Positions 12,664 to 23,234 of a stretch of DNA of 64,000 nt are shown here, in pieces (the first letter of the stretch is position 1; every line of letters begins with the position of its first letter). A model generated the notes under the pieces. It did not search any database. It was given only the letters and a program-made list of their open reading frames with translations, and was not told the DNA's origin. The position numbers and the translations under genes are program-made. This stretch comes from Tulasnella sp. 424 (Eukaryota; Basidiomycota; Agaricomycetes; Cantharellales; Tulasnellaceae): assembly GCA_019633425.1 (NCBI GenBank), contig WSUB01000020.1, positions 186,001 through 250,000 of the forward strand, written 5' to 3'.

Positions 12664-13038
12664 GATATTGTTTCGAACATGCTAGTTCTACATGAACGAC
12701 ACGCTCCATCTTTTCGAGTCCTGATTACTGGATCGATCTTTTGTTATCCATTTACTGCGCTATGGACCTTTTTTTGTATAATTAGCTTTCGCAGATTACC
12801 ACTCTAGTGTTGGATTGCATGCTTTGCATACTGTAGAATACCGAGATAATGAAATGGACACCGATTAGATTCGTGACCGCTAGACCCATGGACAAAATGA
12901 TCAAGAAATCACAACCGAGACTGTGATGCAAGTTTTGGAATAAGATAAGGGGAGTATGAATGTCTCTAGGTAGCTAATCATCACTATAGGGTAATGAAGA
13001 GTTAGAGCGGGAGCCTCAAACCGACAGAGAGAGCGCAC
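12664..13038. other. Short region between convergent genes
   Basis: This 375-bp stretch lies between the 3' ends of the Rho GEF (+) and the ceramide synthase (-). It is AT-rich and should hold both 3' UTRs. No gene or structured element is apparent. Confidence 0.4.
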
Positions 13039-14360
13039 TCACTCTTCTTCGTCGCTGCGGGTGTCTTCCACTGGTTTACCCATAACTGCGCTCTTCGCAA
13101 TCCGAACAATCTCTATGAGCCAGATGAGGGATAAAATAGCAAGACCGGTCAGAAGGGTCGAGTAGGTTATCCATGACCACCAAGTGATTGGCACTAAGCG
13201 GGGAACGTCATATATGACGGACCACACGACAAACGGATAGAACCCTTCTCGCGTCACGAGCCATGATAAGAGGAAGAGGACGAAAGTAATGTCTGGTAAC
13301 GGGTCGAGGGACATATATTTGAACATTTTGGCAAGCTGCAGAGATTGGGATTGTCAGATTAGCTTCGCTGGCACGAGACGGTGCTGCGCGGAAAGTCACG
13401 CACCGGAAGCAAGATGTCACAAAAGTCGAATAAAACCAAGACGAGACATCCAACCCGAGTGAATCCGTTGGCGTAGCTCATTATCATGAGTGTGGTTGTA
13501 ATAATATGGTGCATCATCATCTGGTAGTAATCCTTCCTCCTCTCCTCGAGGTTTATCACTATGATCTGGTGGAACCAGAATCCCAATTGACTGAGGTAGT
13601 AGAACTTGACGGGACCGGGGATCGGTACGTGTGGATAGCCGTCATATAACTTGGCCGTGTTGAAAGGATACCACGGCGAATTGACGTGAATCCACTTTAT
13701 GTGGTGAGAAAGAGAGTCGGCAGGTGGTGGGCGATGCAGGGCGAACCGAAAACAGCAGTTCAGCACGTGTCATAGAAAATAGCGCGACAATTGATATTCG
13801 TAGACCACAAGACTTACCGCACCAAACGACCAAAATACGACGTAGTATAAAAGGGTCCATCCCTGTTCTGCGAACCGAGTGACCTTCTTTTCCTCCAGGC
13901 GTTGACGTTTCGTGATTCGTTTTGACTTGGACGGCTGATCCTTGACCGAGGCATTGTCGATGATACCCTTGCGCGCTCGTAATTGCTGTCCCACTCCGTT
14001 GGCAGCATGGCCATTCGCAATGGTGCCGGTGGTGCTATGACCGTTGGCGAGGGGAGACGCCTCCAGTTTCTTGCCATTTGCTCTTGAAGCTCTCTTCATC
14101 AGACGAGCTTCGTGCTCCTGGCGCATCCAACGCCGCATGAATGGTGCAAATACACCTCTCATCATGACTTCCCTGAGCACCGTGAAGAGGAGAGTCCATC
14201 CTGCTACGAAGGCCAGGTCCAGCCAGCTGACATCGTAGGCAGGATACTGGGGAAAGAACGAAGGATCTGAAGATGGTGCACGGCTCGAGAGCCAGAAGAA
14301 TTTTGTGAGAGATAATGACCATGCTCCTGGTCTTAGTATCGCATGATGATGACTTGTCAT
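13039..14360 (-). CDS. LAG1: Ceramide synthase, LAG1/TLC-domain protein
   Basis: Exons in coding order are 14360-13818, 13694-13404 and 13335-13039, giving 376 residues. Ceramide synthase joins a long-chain base with very-long-chain acyl-CoA in the ER membrane. A first membrane segment (LDLAFVAGWTLLFTVL) precedes a basic, Asn/Gly-rich loop. The TLC core follows, with VNSPWYPFNTAKLYDGYP and the Lag1 motif at about residues 243-278. That motif holds the two adjacent His (MMMHHIITTTLMI) and the FDFCDILLPLAKMFKYM block, which is rebuilt exactly across the third exon junction. The C-terminus is acidic (RSDEEE), a usual phosphorylation site in this family. The first intron is long (123 bp) and its acceptor is my best choice, not certain. 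Upstream in-frame Met at 14867 is rejected as low-complexity leader. Confidence 0.9.
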
Positions 14361-14882
14361 TGCAGTCGTGGCGAGAGGGACAATGGAGCGCGTAAAACGG
14401 TGATCGGGATTGGGCCAATCGACGACTTGAGCGTGGCGAAAGACTTGACGATCGCTCGCTCTGTGGGACCGAAAAGGAGCGAAGAGGTGCTTAGTCAAGT
14501 AGAATAGGCGCAGTCGGGGGGGAGCCGCAGTCGGGGGAGGTGGCAGTCGGTCTAGAGTAGAGGGGATGGGGATGACCAGGGCTGAGGAAAAACACGCCAG
14601 ACGAAATCTCAAGTCGAACAACCAAGCCCCTGAGCATGGAACCCCGAAAGAGGTACACAGCAAACGTGCTGGGGCAAGAACGTGGAACTCAAAAAGTCTT
14701 TGTTTGATTATATAACAGTCATTGTACGTTGAGTAGGTATATAGAGGAAAAAGAATAGCCGAAAGAGGCGTGATGGATAACGATGGGACGTGGCAGTCGG
14801 TGGATAGGAGCGGCGTATAGCCACTGGGGCAAGACGTGGAGGGACTCCGGATCGCATTCGACATCAAGACATCCTTATGACA
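14361..14882. promoter_or_regulatory. Upstream region of LAG1 and 3' flank of the first SNF7 copy
   Basis: No gene is supported. On the minus strand this is the leader and promoter of LAG1. It is C/T-rich on that strand, with the run at 14500-14560. At 14850-14882 the sequence (CATCAAGACATCC) is shared with the 3' flanks of the other two SNF7 copies at 16300 and 17700. This marks the left edge of the tandem repeat unit. Confidence 0.45.
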
Positions 14883-15909
14883 TTATAAGGCGAGTTGGGC
14901 TTGTAATTCCCGTAGTTCCCGCTCTTCTTCGGTCTCCCGGTCGGCAATCTTCCGAGCTGCAGAAATAATAACAGGAGTTTAGGAAACCGGCCGTTCCTTG
15001 GACGCAAAACGGCGACTTACATTCCACAGCAAGTTCTGGTGCTGAAGGTATATGGGATGGTACCCGTTCTGCACCCATCAAGACCTCGTCGAGCTTCTCA
15101 GCCTCGAGTTCAGCGAGCTGTGCCTTCAAGTCCTCCTCGTCAGTCTCGAGACCGACGTTCATGGGGTTAGAGATAGCCTCGGAGATCTCGTTGGTGAGCT
15201 CCATCTGTTCCCGTATCGAGTCCATGGTTGCATCAACACGGTCAATTGTCCTGTAAAGAGAACAGCTGGCAAATTAGCTTCTGAATTCTCCAGGATGTCT
15301 AACACCAATAAGACATACAAGCTGCCGTGGATAGTCTTGAGAGCGTCTGCGCCCTTCTTCATTGCATCCATGGTCGTAGCGTTGATGTTCGCGCTTTCGA
15401 TAGCATTCACCTGTCCGAACAGAGTCAATACTTCGAAAGTTTACTCACTCGAGCAACGCGTAATAAATACCTGGGTCTCTAATGTTAAGCGTGTCCCACT
15501 CAGCCGCTCTAGTTCGGTTTCATGCGCCTTCTTTCTTCGAAGCGCAGCAGTTGCAGCTACAAAGCGTGTCATCAGGTCAATAACGGCTCGTTTTCTATAT
15601 CTCCATTAAAAAGTATGAAAATATAGGACTTCCGCGGGTGGCTCACTGAGGTTCTTGCGCGCGCAGAATTGGCCACGGGACCATCCTGACCGAGCCTGCG
15701 GAGGTTCAACCCCTTTCACCACACAACTCACCAGGCTTGTTGCTAATGGCATTCGCCTTAGCCTTCTTCAGCTCTTCGTCGATCTTCTTCAAAAGGTACT
15801 CTTCCTTCTTCTCCAACATCTGCAACTGCTGTCGCAGCGTTACGATCGCCTCCCGAGTGGTTGACTTCGGGTCCTTCCGCCCTCCAAAGTATGACATCCA
15901 TCCTGACAT
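14883..15909 (-). CDS. SNF7: SNF7/Vps32 ESCRT-III subunit, tandem copy 1
   Basis: Exons in coding order: 15909-15732, 15556-15471, 15410-15319, 15250-15021 and 14956-14883. The product is 219 residues. SNF7 polymerises on endosomal membranes and drives vesicle budding and scission in the multivesicular body pathway. The N-terminus MSGWMSYFGGRKD carries the hydrophobic and basic anchor. Long basic helices follow (TLRQQLQMLEKKEEYLLKKI), then the KKGADALKTIHG segment, a VDATMDSIREQMEL helix and an acidic C-terminal half. It ends in LRELQAQLAL, the helix that in this family binds Vps4 or Bro1. Length and exon phases fit the family. This is the most downstream of three copies. Confidence 0.93.
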
Positions 15910-16198
15910 GTCGAACCACGAAGCCAGTGTGAACGATAAAGGTGCTTTCTTAGGTTCGTTTGAGGGCTGTTTGGAGGAGCTCTTGGGAGGACGTGAGGAG
16001 GGGGAGGTGTGGGTAGTTGCAGATGGTTGTAGATTGGACTGGAACTGTTCCCGCTGTTCCTATTTGGTCATACTGCGCTGAGAAACGCCAAACATGACGA
16101 TAGCTACCAACAAACCCGCGGCATGACTCAACAACGCGAATGTTACTGACCGACTGGAGAATAGTTTCAGAAGTGTATTCGTCGGACTAGAAAGTTTT

Positions 16199-16297
16199 TA
16201 GGCATAGAACACTTTCATATTCCATCCTTTCTTCAACGCAAAGCCGTCTCAATGCATCCTTTAGCAGTCGTCACCTGATCCACTTAGCGTACCGGAC
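16199..16297 (-). pseudogene. Relic of the last exon of the U2B''-like gene (between SNF7 copies 1 and 2)
   Basis: This 100-bp piece matches the last exon of the intact snRNP gene at 19001-19090, including its stop codon region and the 3' flank up to about 16141. On the minus strand it has single-base insertions and deletions, so the frame is lost. The match stops abruptly after CGTACCGGAC, where SNF7 3' flanking DNA begins. It therefore marks a duplication junction, not a gene. Confidence 0.8.
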
Positions 16298-16330
16298 CTT
16301 GGCATTCCACATCAAGACGTCCGTATGACA

Positions 16331-17336
16331 TTATAAAGCGAGTTGGGCTTGTAATTCCCGTAGTTCCTGCTCTTCTTCGGCTTCCTGTTCGGTCTTATTC
16401 CGAGCTGCAGAAATAATAACGGGTGTTTAGGAAACCTCAGATTCCTTAGATGCAAGACGGCGACTTACATCCTACAGCAGATCTTGACGCTGAAGGTATA
16501 TGGGGTGGTACCCGTTCTGGGCCCCTCAAGACTTCGTCAGCCTCGAGTTCAGCGAGCTGTATCTTCAAGTCTTCCTCAGGCTCGTCAGTCTCGACACCGA
16601 CGTTCATCGGGTTAGATATAGGCCTGGTGATCTCGTTGGTGAGCTCCATCTGTTCCCGTGCCGAGTCCATGATTTTATCAACATCATCAATTTTCCTGAA
16701 GGGAGGACGCCAGGCAAATTAGCATCCGAATATGTCCAACACCGATAAGGCATACAATTTGCCATGGATGGCTCTCAGGCTGAGAGCAGCTGGCCCCCTT
16801 TCTATCCCAAAGCCGACGTTGAAGTTTGCGCTTTCGATACAATTCACCTGTCCGATCAGAGTCAATACCTCAAAAGCTTACTTAGTCAAGCAACGCGCAA
16901 TAAACACCTGGGTCTCTAATGTCAAGCGTGTCCCACTCAGCCGCTCCAGTTCGGTTTCATGCGCCTTCTTTCTTCGGAGCGCAGCAGCTGCAGCTACAAA
17001 GGGTGTCCTCGGGTCAATAACGGCTCGTTCTCTATACATCCATTGCAGTGTATGAAAATATAGAGCTTCCGTACATGGCCCACTGAAGTGCTGGCGCGCG
17101 CAGAGTGTGCCGCTGGACCATCCTGCGGAGGTTCAGCCCCTTTCGACATCCAACTCACCAGGCTTGTTGCTAATGATATTCGCCTTAGCCTTCTTCAATT
17201 CTTCTTTAATCTCCCTTAAATGGTACTCCTCCTCCTTCTCCAACATCTGCAACTGCTGCCGCAGCGTTGCGATCGCCTTCCGAGCGGTTAAATTCAGGTC
17301 CTTCCGTCCTCTACAGCATGACATCCATCCTGACAT
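16331..17336 (-). CDS. SNF7/Vps32 ESCRT-III subunit, tandem copy 2 (diverged)
   Basis: All five exons are preserved: 17336-17159, 16993-16908, 16847-16756, 16695-16469 and 16404-16331. Every splice site is usable and the 218-codon frame has no stop. The copy differs more than its sisters. The anchor reads MSGWMSCCRGRKD. The first helix carries KEEEYHLREI in place of KKEEYLLKKI. The conserved central segment is replaced by FGIERGPAALSLRAIHG, which loses the usual basic KKGA pattern. Exon 4 lacks one codon net. These changes would weaken the basic membrane-binding face. It could be a specialised or inhibitory subunit, or a copy beginning to decay. The open frame argues that it is, or recently was, expressed. 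Confidence 0.78.
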
Positions 17337-17591
17337 GTCAAACCGCGAAGCCAGTGTGGACGATATATGTACTGTCTTAGGCTCGTGTGAGGGTTGATTG
17401 GAGGAGCACTTGGGAGGTCGTGAGGAGGGTAGGTGTAGATTGGATTAGAGCTGTGCCCGCTGTTACTATTGTTTGGTCATCCTGCGCTGTGACACTAACT
17501 ACTAACAGAACTGCGGCATGGCTCAACAGCACAAATGTTATTGACCGACTGGAAAACAGGTTCAGAAGCGTATTCGTCGGACTAGAACGTT

Positions 17592-17690
17592 TTACGCATA
17601 GAACACTTTCATATTCTATCCGTTCTTCACCGCACAACCGTCCAATGCATCCTTTGCAGTCGTTGCCTGATCCACTTGGTCGTACCGGAC
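17592..17690 (-). pseudogene. Relic of the last exon of the U2B''-like gene (between SNF7 copies 2 and 3)
   Basis: Read on the minus strand this piece still encodes VRYDQVDQATTAKDALDG, then a TAG inside the frame, then NMKVFYA and the original stop. It is a truncated copy of 19001-19100. The homology ends at CGTACCGGAC, the same breakpoint as the other relic. It marks the second junction of the SNF7 tandem array. Confidence 0.85.
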
Positions 17691-17723
17691 GTTCCCATCC
17701 GGCATTAACACGTCCGTATGACA

Positions 17724-18751
17724 TTATAAGGCGAGTTGGGCTTCTAATTCCCGTAGTTGCCGCTGTTCTTCGGCTTCCCGTTCAGCCTTTGTCCAAGCTA
17801 CAAAAATAATAACAGGAGTTTAGAAAAACTCAGATTCCTTGGATGCAAGACGGCGACTTACACTCCACAGCAAGTTCTGGTGCTGAAGGTATATGGGATG
17901 GTACCGGTTCTGCGCCCGTCAAGGCTTCGCCGAGCTTCTCAGCCTCGAGTTCAGCGAGCTCTTTATCCAAGTCCTCATCGTTAATCTCGACACCGATGTT
18001 CATCGGGTTGGATATAGCGTCAGAGATGTCGGTGGTGAGCTCTATCTGTTCCCGTATCGAGTCCATGATTTCATCAACATCAGCAATTTTCCTGAAAGGA
18101 GAACACCAGGAAAATTAGCATCCGAATTCTCCAGAAATTCCTAACACCGATAAGCCATACAATTTGCCATGGATATCCTTAAGAGCATCTGCGCCCTTCT
18201 TCATTGCTTCCATGGTCGTAGCGTTGAAGTTCGCGCTTTCGATAGCATTCACCTGTCCGAACAGAGTCAGTACTTTGAAATTTTACTCGCTCGAGCGACG
18301 CGTAATAAATACCTGGGTCTCTAATGTTATATATGTCCCACTTAGTCGTTCGAGTTCGGTTTCAAGCGCCTTCTTTCTTCGGAGCGCAGCAGTCGCAGCT
18401 ACAAAGGGTGACCTCAGGTCAATAACGCCTCGTTTTCCATATCTACATTAAAGGGTATGAAAATATAGGACTTCCGCGGATGGCTCACTGAGGTTCTTGC
18501 GCGCGCAGCGTTGGCCACGGGACCATCCTGACGGAGTCTGCGGAGTTTCAATCCCTTTCACCACCCAACTCACCAGGTTTGTTGCTAATGACATTCGCCT
18601 GAGCTTTCTTCAACTCTTCTTCAATCTTCTTTAAAAGGTACTCTTCCTTCTTCTCCAACAACTGCAACTGCTGCCGCAGCGTTACGATCGCCTCCCGAGA
18701 GGTTGCCTTCGGGTCCTTCCGCCCTCCAAAGTATGACATCCATCCTGACAT
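17724..18751 (-). CDS. SNF7: SNF7/Vps32 ESCRT-III subunit, tandem copy 3
   Basis: Exons in coding order: 18751-18574, 18398-18313, 18252-18161, 18091-17862 and 17797-17724. The product is 219 residues, like copy 1. The anchor MSGWMSYFGGRKD, the basic first helices (KKEEYLLKKIEEELKKAQ), the KKGADALKDIHGKL segment and the C-terminal LRELEAQLAL helix are all present. It is the copy next to the intact snRNP gene and so probably sits at the ancestral place. Some divergence is seen in exon 4 (INDEDLDKELAELEAEKL) and at the start of exon 5. Its leader contains short C/T-rich runs on the coding strand. Confidence 0.92.
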
Positions 18752-19000
18752 GTCGAACCACGAAGCTAGTGTGAACGATAAATGTGCTGTCTTAGGTTCG
18801 TTTGAGGGTTGTTTGGAGGAGCTCTTGGGAGGTCGCGAGGAGGGGGAGGTGTAGATTGGACTAGAGCTGTGCCCGCTGCTCTTATTTATTTGGTTGTACT
18901 GCGCTGTGACGATAGCTACTAGGAAAACTGCGGTATGACTCAAAAACGCAAATGTTATTGACCGGACTGAAAAACAGGTATTCGTCGGACTAGAAGGTTT

Positions 19001-20091
19001 TTACGCATAGAACACTTTCATATTCCATCCTTTCTTCAACGCAAAGCCGTCCAGTGCATCCTTAGCAGTCGTTGCCTGATCCACCTGGTCGTACCGCACG
19101 TGAGCGGTCTTGCTTTTGTTAGCTCCCAGAACAGGCGATACGTGTGTCGACTGGAATCCAGGATATCTGCCAAAGCGCAAGGACGAGGTTTAGCGCCGAG
19201 CACGGCGGGTAAGTCGCTGCCCCCGAGATTACTTACTGTTGGAAGAGCACAGCCAATACCTCATCCGTAACTTCCGTCGGTAAGTTCTCGCACCGGAGCG
19301 AGGATGAGGGCTGATGTGACACTGGCCGAGGTGCAGCCGCTGGAGAAAGTCGGGAAAGTGTCAGGATTCAAAGGGCCGGACGAACGACAATTGAAAGACC
19401 ACATACTCCCAGATCCAGAAGGCTCATCATCGTCCATGTCCATTTCATCATCATCATCTCTCTGCTTCTTCTCGGGAGACTCTCCATCTGCCATCTCTTC
19501 GTCCCTAGCACGTTTCCGTTCGTTGTCCTCTTGCGCATGCGATACCGTAACTTTGGACGACCCAACAGCAATCGCGGCTGCTTCAGCTGATATCTTCATA
19601 TGCTTTGGTGGTACAAAGTTGGGATCTTCCTGTCGTGATGTTGCCCATGACTTGGTCTTTGCGTATTCGATGTGCTAAGGTGGTTTCCCCCCAAATCAGA
19701 ATCTAGACTGACGGTGAAAGAGGCAGGAACATGACTACGACGCACCATAGCTTTCTCGTAGAATAGCTCACCATCAAGACTTCGCATGGCCGTCGTGGCA
19801 CTGGCGAGATCACGGAAGACGATGAACGCTTGACCCTTCATCTTCTGACCCTTTTGGGCGACGACGGATATCACTTTGCCATACGGGGTGAAGAGGTTGT
19901 ACAACTGCTTTCTGAGTTCTGGGTTTCAGGAAAGGCAGATGGGATAAAGACAATCATAAAGCGCCAGAGAAGAGATAGCTGGAGTTCAGCAGCGACATGT
20001 CGATGAGGAAAAGGGTTGACGAACCCTCTTTTTTGACCTTGTCATTGAGATTCCTGATGTACAGAGCCGTGTTCGGTGGAATGGATGACAT
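19001..20091 (-). CDS. U1A/U2B''-type snRNP protein (two RRM domains)
   Basis: Exons in coding order: 20091-20025, 19918-19746, 19674-19407, 19339-19237 and 19166-19001. The product is 258 residues. RRM1 has RNP2 LYIRNL (residues 10-15) and RNP1 KGQAFIVF (51-57), with the N-D-K-V-K-K-E-E-L-R-K-Q-L-Y-N-L-F pattern typical of U1A, U2B'' and SNF. RIEYAKTKS-like HIEYAKTKS follows. A central acidic and charged linker then leads to a second, C-terminal RRM (CENLPTEVTDEVLAVLFQQ, ending KVFYA). The protein should bind stem-loops of U1 or U2 snRNA in the spliceosome. U1A and U2B'' cannot be told apart here. The exon 1 donor is GTTCGT. Its last exon is duplicated as two relics downstream. Confidence 0.9.
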
Positions 20092-20350
20092 CCCGGCTAG
20101 GCGAAGCACGTACTCGGGGAGAAATTTCTACTTGATGGGTTTGAGAGCGCCTCAAGGCGGGTTATGGCACGGAGAGACTGGCGCGAGGTACCAGTCAAAT
20201 TAGTTCGACGCGGAGTCTTCGCTCTATTCATCACACGCCCAAGGACTTAGACGACTTCAACGATCAAATACTTTGTAATACGAGGCAAGAGGCATTGGAC
20301 AGAGCACCAAGATTACATAATTCAAACGCGCGCAAGGGGAACGAGATCAC

Positions 20351-21253
20351 TTAGATCTCCGACTCTGCCAGAATCGCATCCGCCTTGGTGACAGTAACAT
20401 TCGGCGCCTCATCCTCGACTTTCACTCTCACGACCTTGCCATCCTGAGCAATAATGACGAATCGCTGTGGAAGGAATCTTGAGCCTTTATGAAGTACCTC
20501 TCGGGTGGAATTCACGTACCTTGGAACGCGGACCACCGAGTAAACCAGTAGCATCCATCACCAAACCAAGCGCCGAGACGAAGTGGGCCTGGATCGAAGT
20601 TACAGTTAGCCTCCACCAAAAGAGTGGTAAACGAGCTCCGCTACCGTGTCGTCCGCGACGAAGTGAACGGGAGTTCCTTGGGGTGCAAGTTTCTCTTTCC
20701 ATGCTAGGAGTGAAGATGGTTCAGCGTCGACCTAGGATCGCTTGCCGGGCAATCTGGCCTAACCATTCATAACGAACGCGTCATTGACGGACACGATGTA
20801 AATGCCGCCGAATCCTATGATATGTCGTTAAGAGTGAGTTCAGGCGTAACGAATGCTAGCGCGCCTCACACCTTTGTCGACGAACTTGACGACACGAGAC
20901 TTTCGATCAGCGTTCGTACAGCGTTACAAGAGCTCTGCGCGGACCTTTTGATAGTTTTCGATGTATCCAGGTACCTGGCTGCTGCAAGGGGGCGTAAACG
21001 CGCCTGGAACTCCAACCTACTCATGTACACCAAGGTCAGACCAAACTCGAATCACGACGTTCAAGAGCCGCCCTGGCCTGCCTACAATGAGAATCTTGCC
21101 AGGAGTATCGTGGACCTTGACCGTAGCGGTTTCTGGGTTGTCCTTGAGCAAGATTTCGGGTATCTTGGCACCTTCTTTGATTTGAGAATGGGCAAGAAGG
21201 CTGACCGCAGTGGAGTGGGCGAGCTTGGCGGTTTGGGCAATGAGTTCGGCCAT
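20351..21253 (-). CDS. Peroxiredoxin, Prx5/Ahp1 type (single Cys)
   Basis: Seven exons in coding order: 21253-21086, 21016-20945, 20884-20872, 20814-20764, 20703-20645, 20588-20520 and 20464-20351. The product is 181 residues. It should reduce peroxides at the expense of thioredoxin. The active site PGAFTPPCS places the peroxidatic Cys at residue 67. SVNDAFVMNAWK, FVADDTAHFVSALGL and RFVIIAQDGKV are the other family blocks. No second Cys is visible in this model, so a 1-Cys mechanism or an intermolecular resolving partner is likely. Exon 3 is only 13 nt. A 28-nt alternative using the acceptor 15 nt upstream also keeps frame. No clear targeting peptide or SKL tail is seen. Confidence 0.88.
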
Positions 21254-23234
21254 GATGGTGTGTTCGTAGGATGTTGGATGATCTGCAGATGATTGTGAAG
21301 AACTTTGATGGGGCTCCGTCGAGTCTTTAACGGGTTCAGAGGGGCTGAGGCAGGTGATGCGACGCGGATGACGTCACCCGTGCCCAGATTCGATGCAATG
21401 ATCGCGGTCGCGTGCAGCCAAAGGCAGACGAACCCGACACCCTCTGTGTAGACATCTGACATTCTAGTTAGGACGACAGCATATCTAACCGTCCAGGTGA
21501 CTCGCACCAAATAAAATGGTATGGGACAATGCAACGTGCTTTGCCAGGGAATGAGCTATCTTAATGAAAGTCCTCTTTGCTGGCGGAGAACGTCTGCAGA
21601 GGTTTGATCGGCATACATCCTAACAGCACCGTCCTAAGAAAATTTAGGTGATGCTCTAATGGAGGAGAACATGCAGCGGACGTGTGAGAAATGACCGCGG
21701 ATATTCAGAGCATGTCTGAACTCGGCAAAGGTACCGAGTTCTCGCACAAAATCAAGCTGACGAGCCTCTATCGGCAGAGAATGAGAGCTCAATATCTCGG
21801 GTTCGGAATCCCTCCAGATATGGTCACTTCCTTCTCACACATTTATGCCGTCTCATGGGCACTGTGCGCAGAAGATTTCCACTCTTCTCTTGTTATTTTT
21901 GGTGTTTCTGATCTTCGCCGTTGGAAATCCCCACAAAATGCAGAGCGAGGCACCACGAAGCGCAGTAATAGGGTAGATACACCCTGGTGCGTCTAGCCTC
22001 GCTCACACCTGAAAACACCGTCTGCAGCGTTCCCAGCGAGAATGGTAGAACTCGCGGGACTCGGTCACAGCAAGCTTCTTTCGACCGCATCGTTTCTCCC
22101 CATCAGAAAGTTGCCGAGGAGCTATTACCAAATCGGAGGGATCCCGGTGGCGGTGGAGATTTCGAGAGAAGGAAAGACTGCCAGAACGAGTAGAAGTTGA
22201 GAAGCAAGCTCTGGAATGCAGTTGGTGCCACTCGAGTTTGACATGTGAGGCCGAGGTAGAGAACCACGGCAGCAGCCTTTTCTTACACGATTGCGTTCCT
22301 GGAGCGAAGCAAGGGATTGGGGAGGCTTTATCAGAGCAGAAACGGCTCAACCGTTTTGACGCGGCATTGTTACGTAGGTACTATCATCTGTTATGCCATC
22401 CTGCTCGATAACGCGGATGATCTACGAGTTCCAAATTGATGAGACAAAAATGCAGGTTCTGAGACATTGCATCGGGAGAGCAAATCGGGGACGACAGCGG
22501 GTCTTCTTTGTCGGAATATCCTGCGATAGGTTGCTCTCAGGGCTTCCTCTAAGATTCGATTCCGAGTCGGACGGCACATAGTCCCGAAATGACATATCTG
22601 TTGCCTACACGTTGCTCTGACAAAGGTACACAGCGTATCTCCAAGGGGAAATCTAAGGGTAAAACAGGCGGGGCACTTACCTGTTGTACGTCTAGTCTAT
22701 TGAGGACTTGTAGGGTCGGCTTCCGGTGAACAGCGGGCCTGGCTGTGCCGAAGGCAGACTAAAAGTCGGTTGGAAGCCCGATTCGGGAAAGCAGCATGCC
22801 CTTGCGGTGGATAAACGGTGGGTATTGCAGCGAACCGTCGGGATTGCTGCCGAGTAGTCGAAGAATCACCGACAAACTGGCTTCGGAAAGTCAAAACCCA
22901 CACCGTGCCCTTGACGAGCGCTTTCAAAAACGCTTGCTGCCCCCCTCGTTGATGAGGGTGTCACAAGGACGTTAACGTCGCGTATCACACTCCCCAAGTG
23001 ATCTCCTCCAATTTCTCGCCAGCCAATCAGAATCCTCCATCCTATCGGACCGGTCGGCCCGCCAATTGGGTAAATTCCTAAGGTCGGTCCAGCCTCCGAT
23101 CCCCATTTGTCCCGGTTCCAATGGTTCAACTCGTTTAACACGATTTCACACTCGGTCCGGATTTTCACCACAACACTCAAGAACTAAAAGGACGGTACCT
23201 CTGCAGTAAAGGGGGTCTCGTTGCAAGTTCCAAA
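21254..23234. other. 2-kb divergent intergenic region with CCAAT boxes near CYB2
   Basis: This lies between the peroxiredoxin (-) and cytochrome b2 (+) and holds only short shadow frames. Two CCAAT motifs (23023 and 23062) lie about 170-210 bp upstream of the cytochrome b2 start. In yeast CYB2 is controlled by the CCAAT-binding HAP complex, so these may be functional, but that is inference. The middle (21700-22700) shows nothing recognisable. Confidence 0.4.

Noticed and set aside
14361..14867. N-terminal extension of the ceramide synthase to a Met at 14867
   Set aside because: The added 169 residues are low complexity and lie in the C/T-rich leader; the family size fits a start at 14360.
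18752..18943. N-terminal extension of SNF7 copy 3 (start MSHTAVFL)
   Set aside because: SNF7 proteins start at the MSGWMSYFGG anchor, which all three copies share. The upstream part is not open in the other copies.
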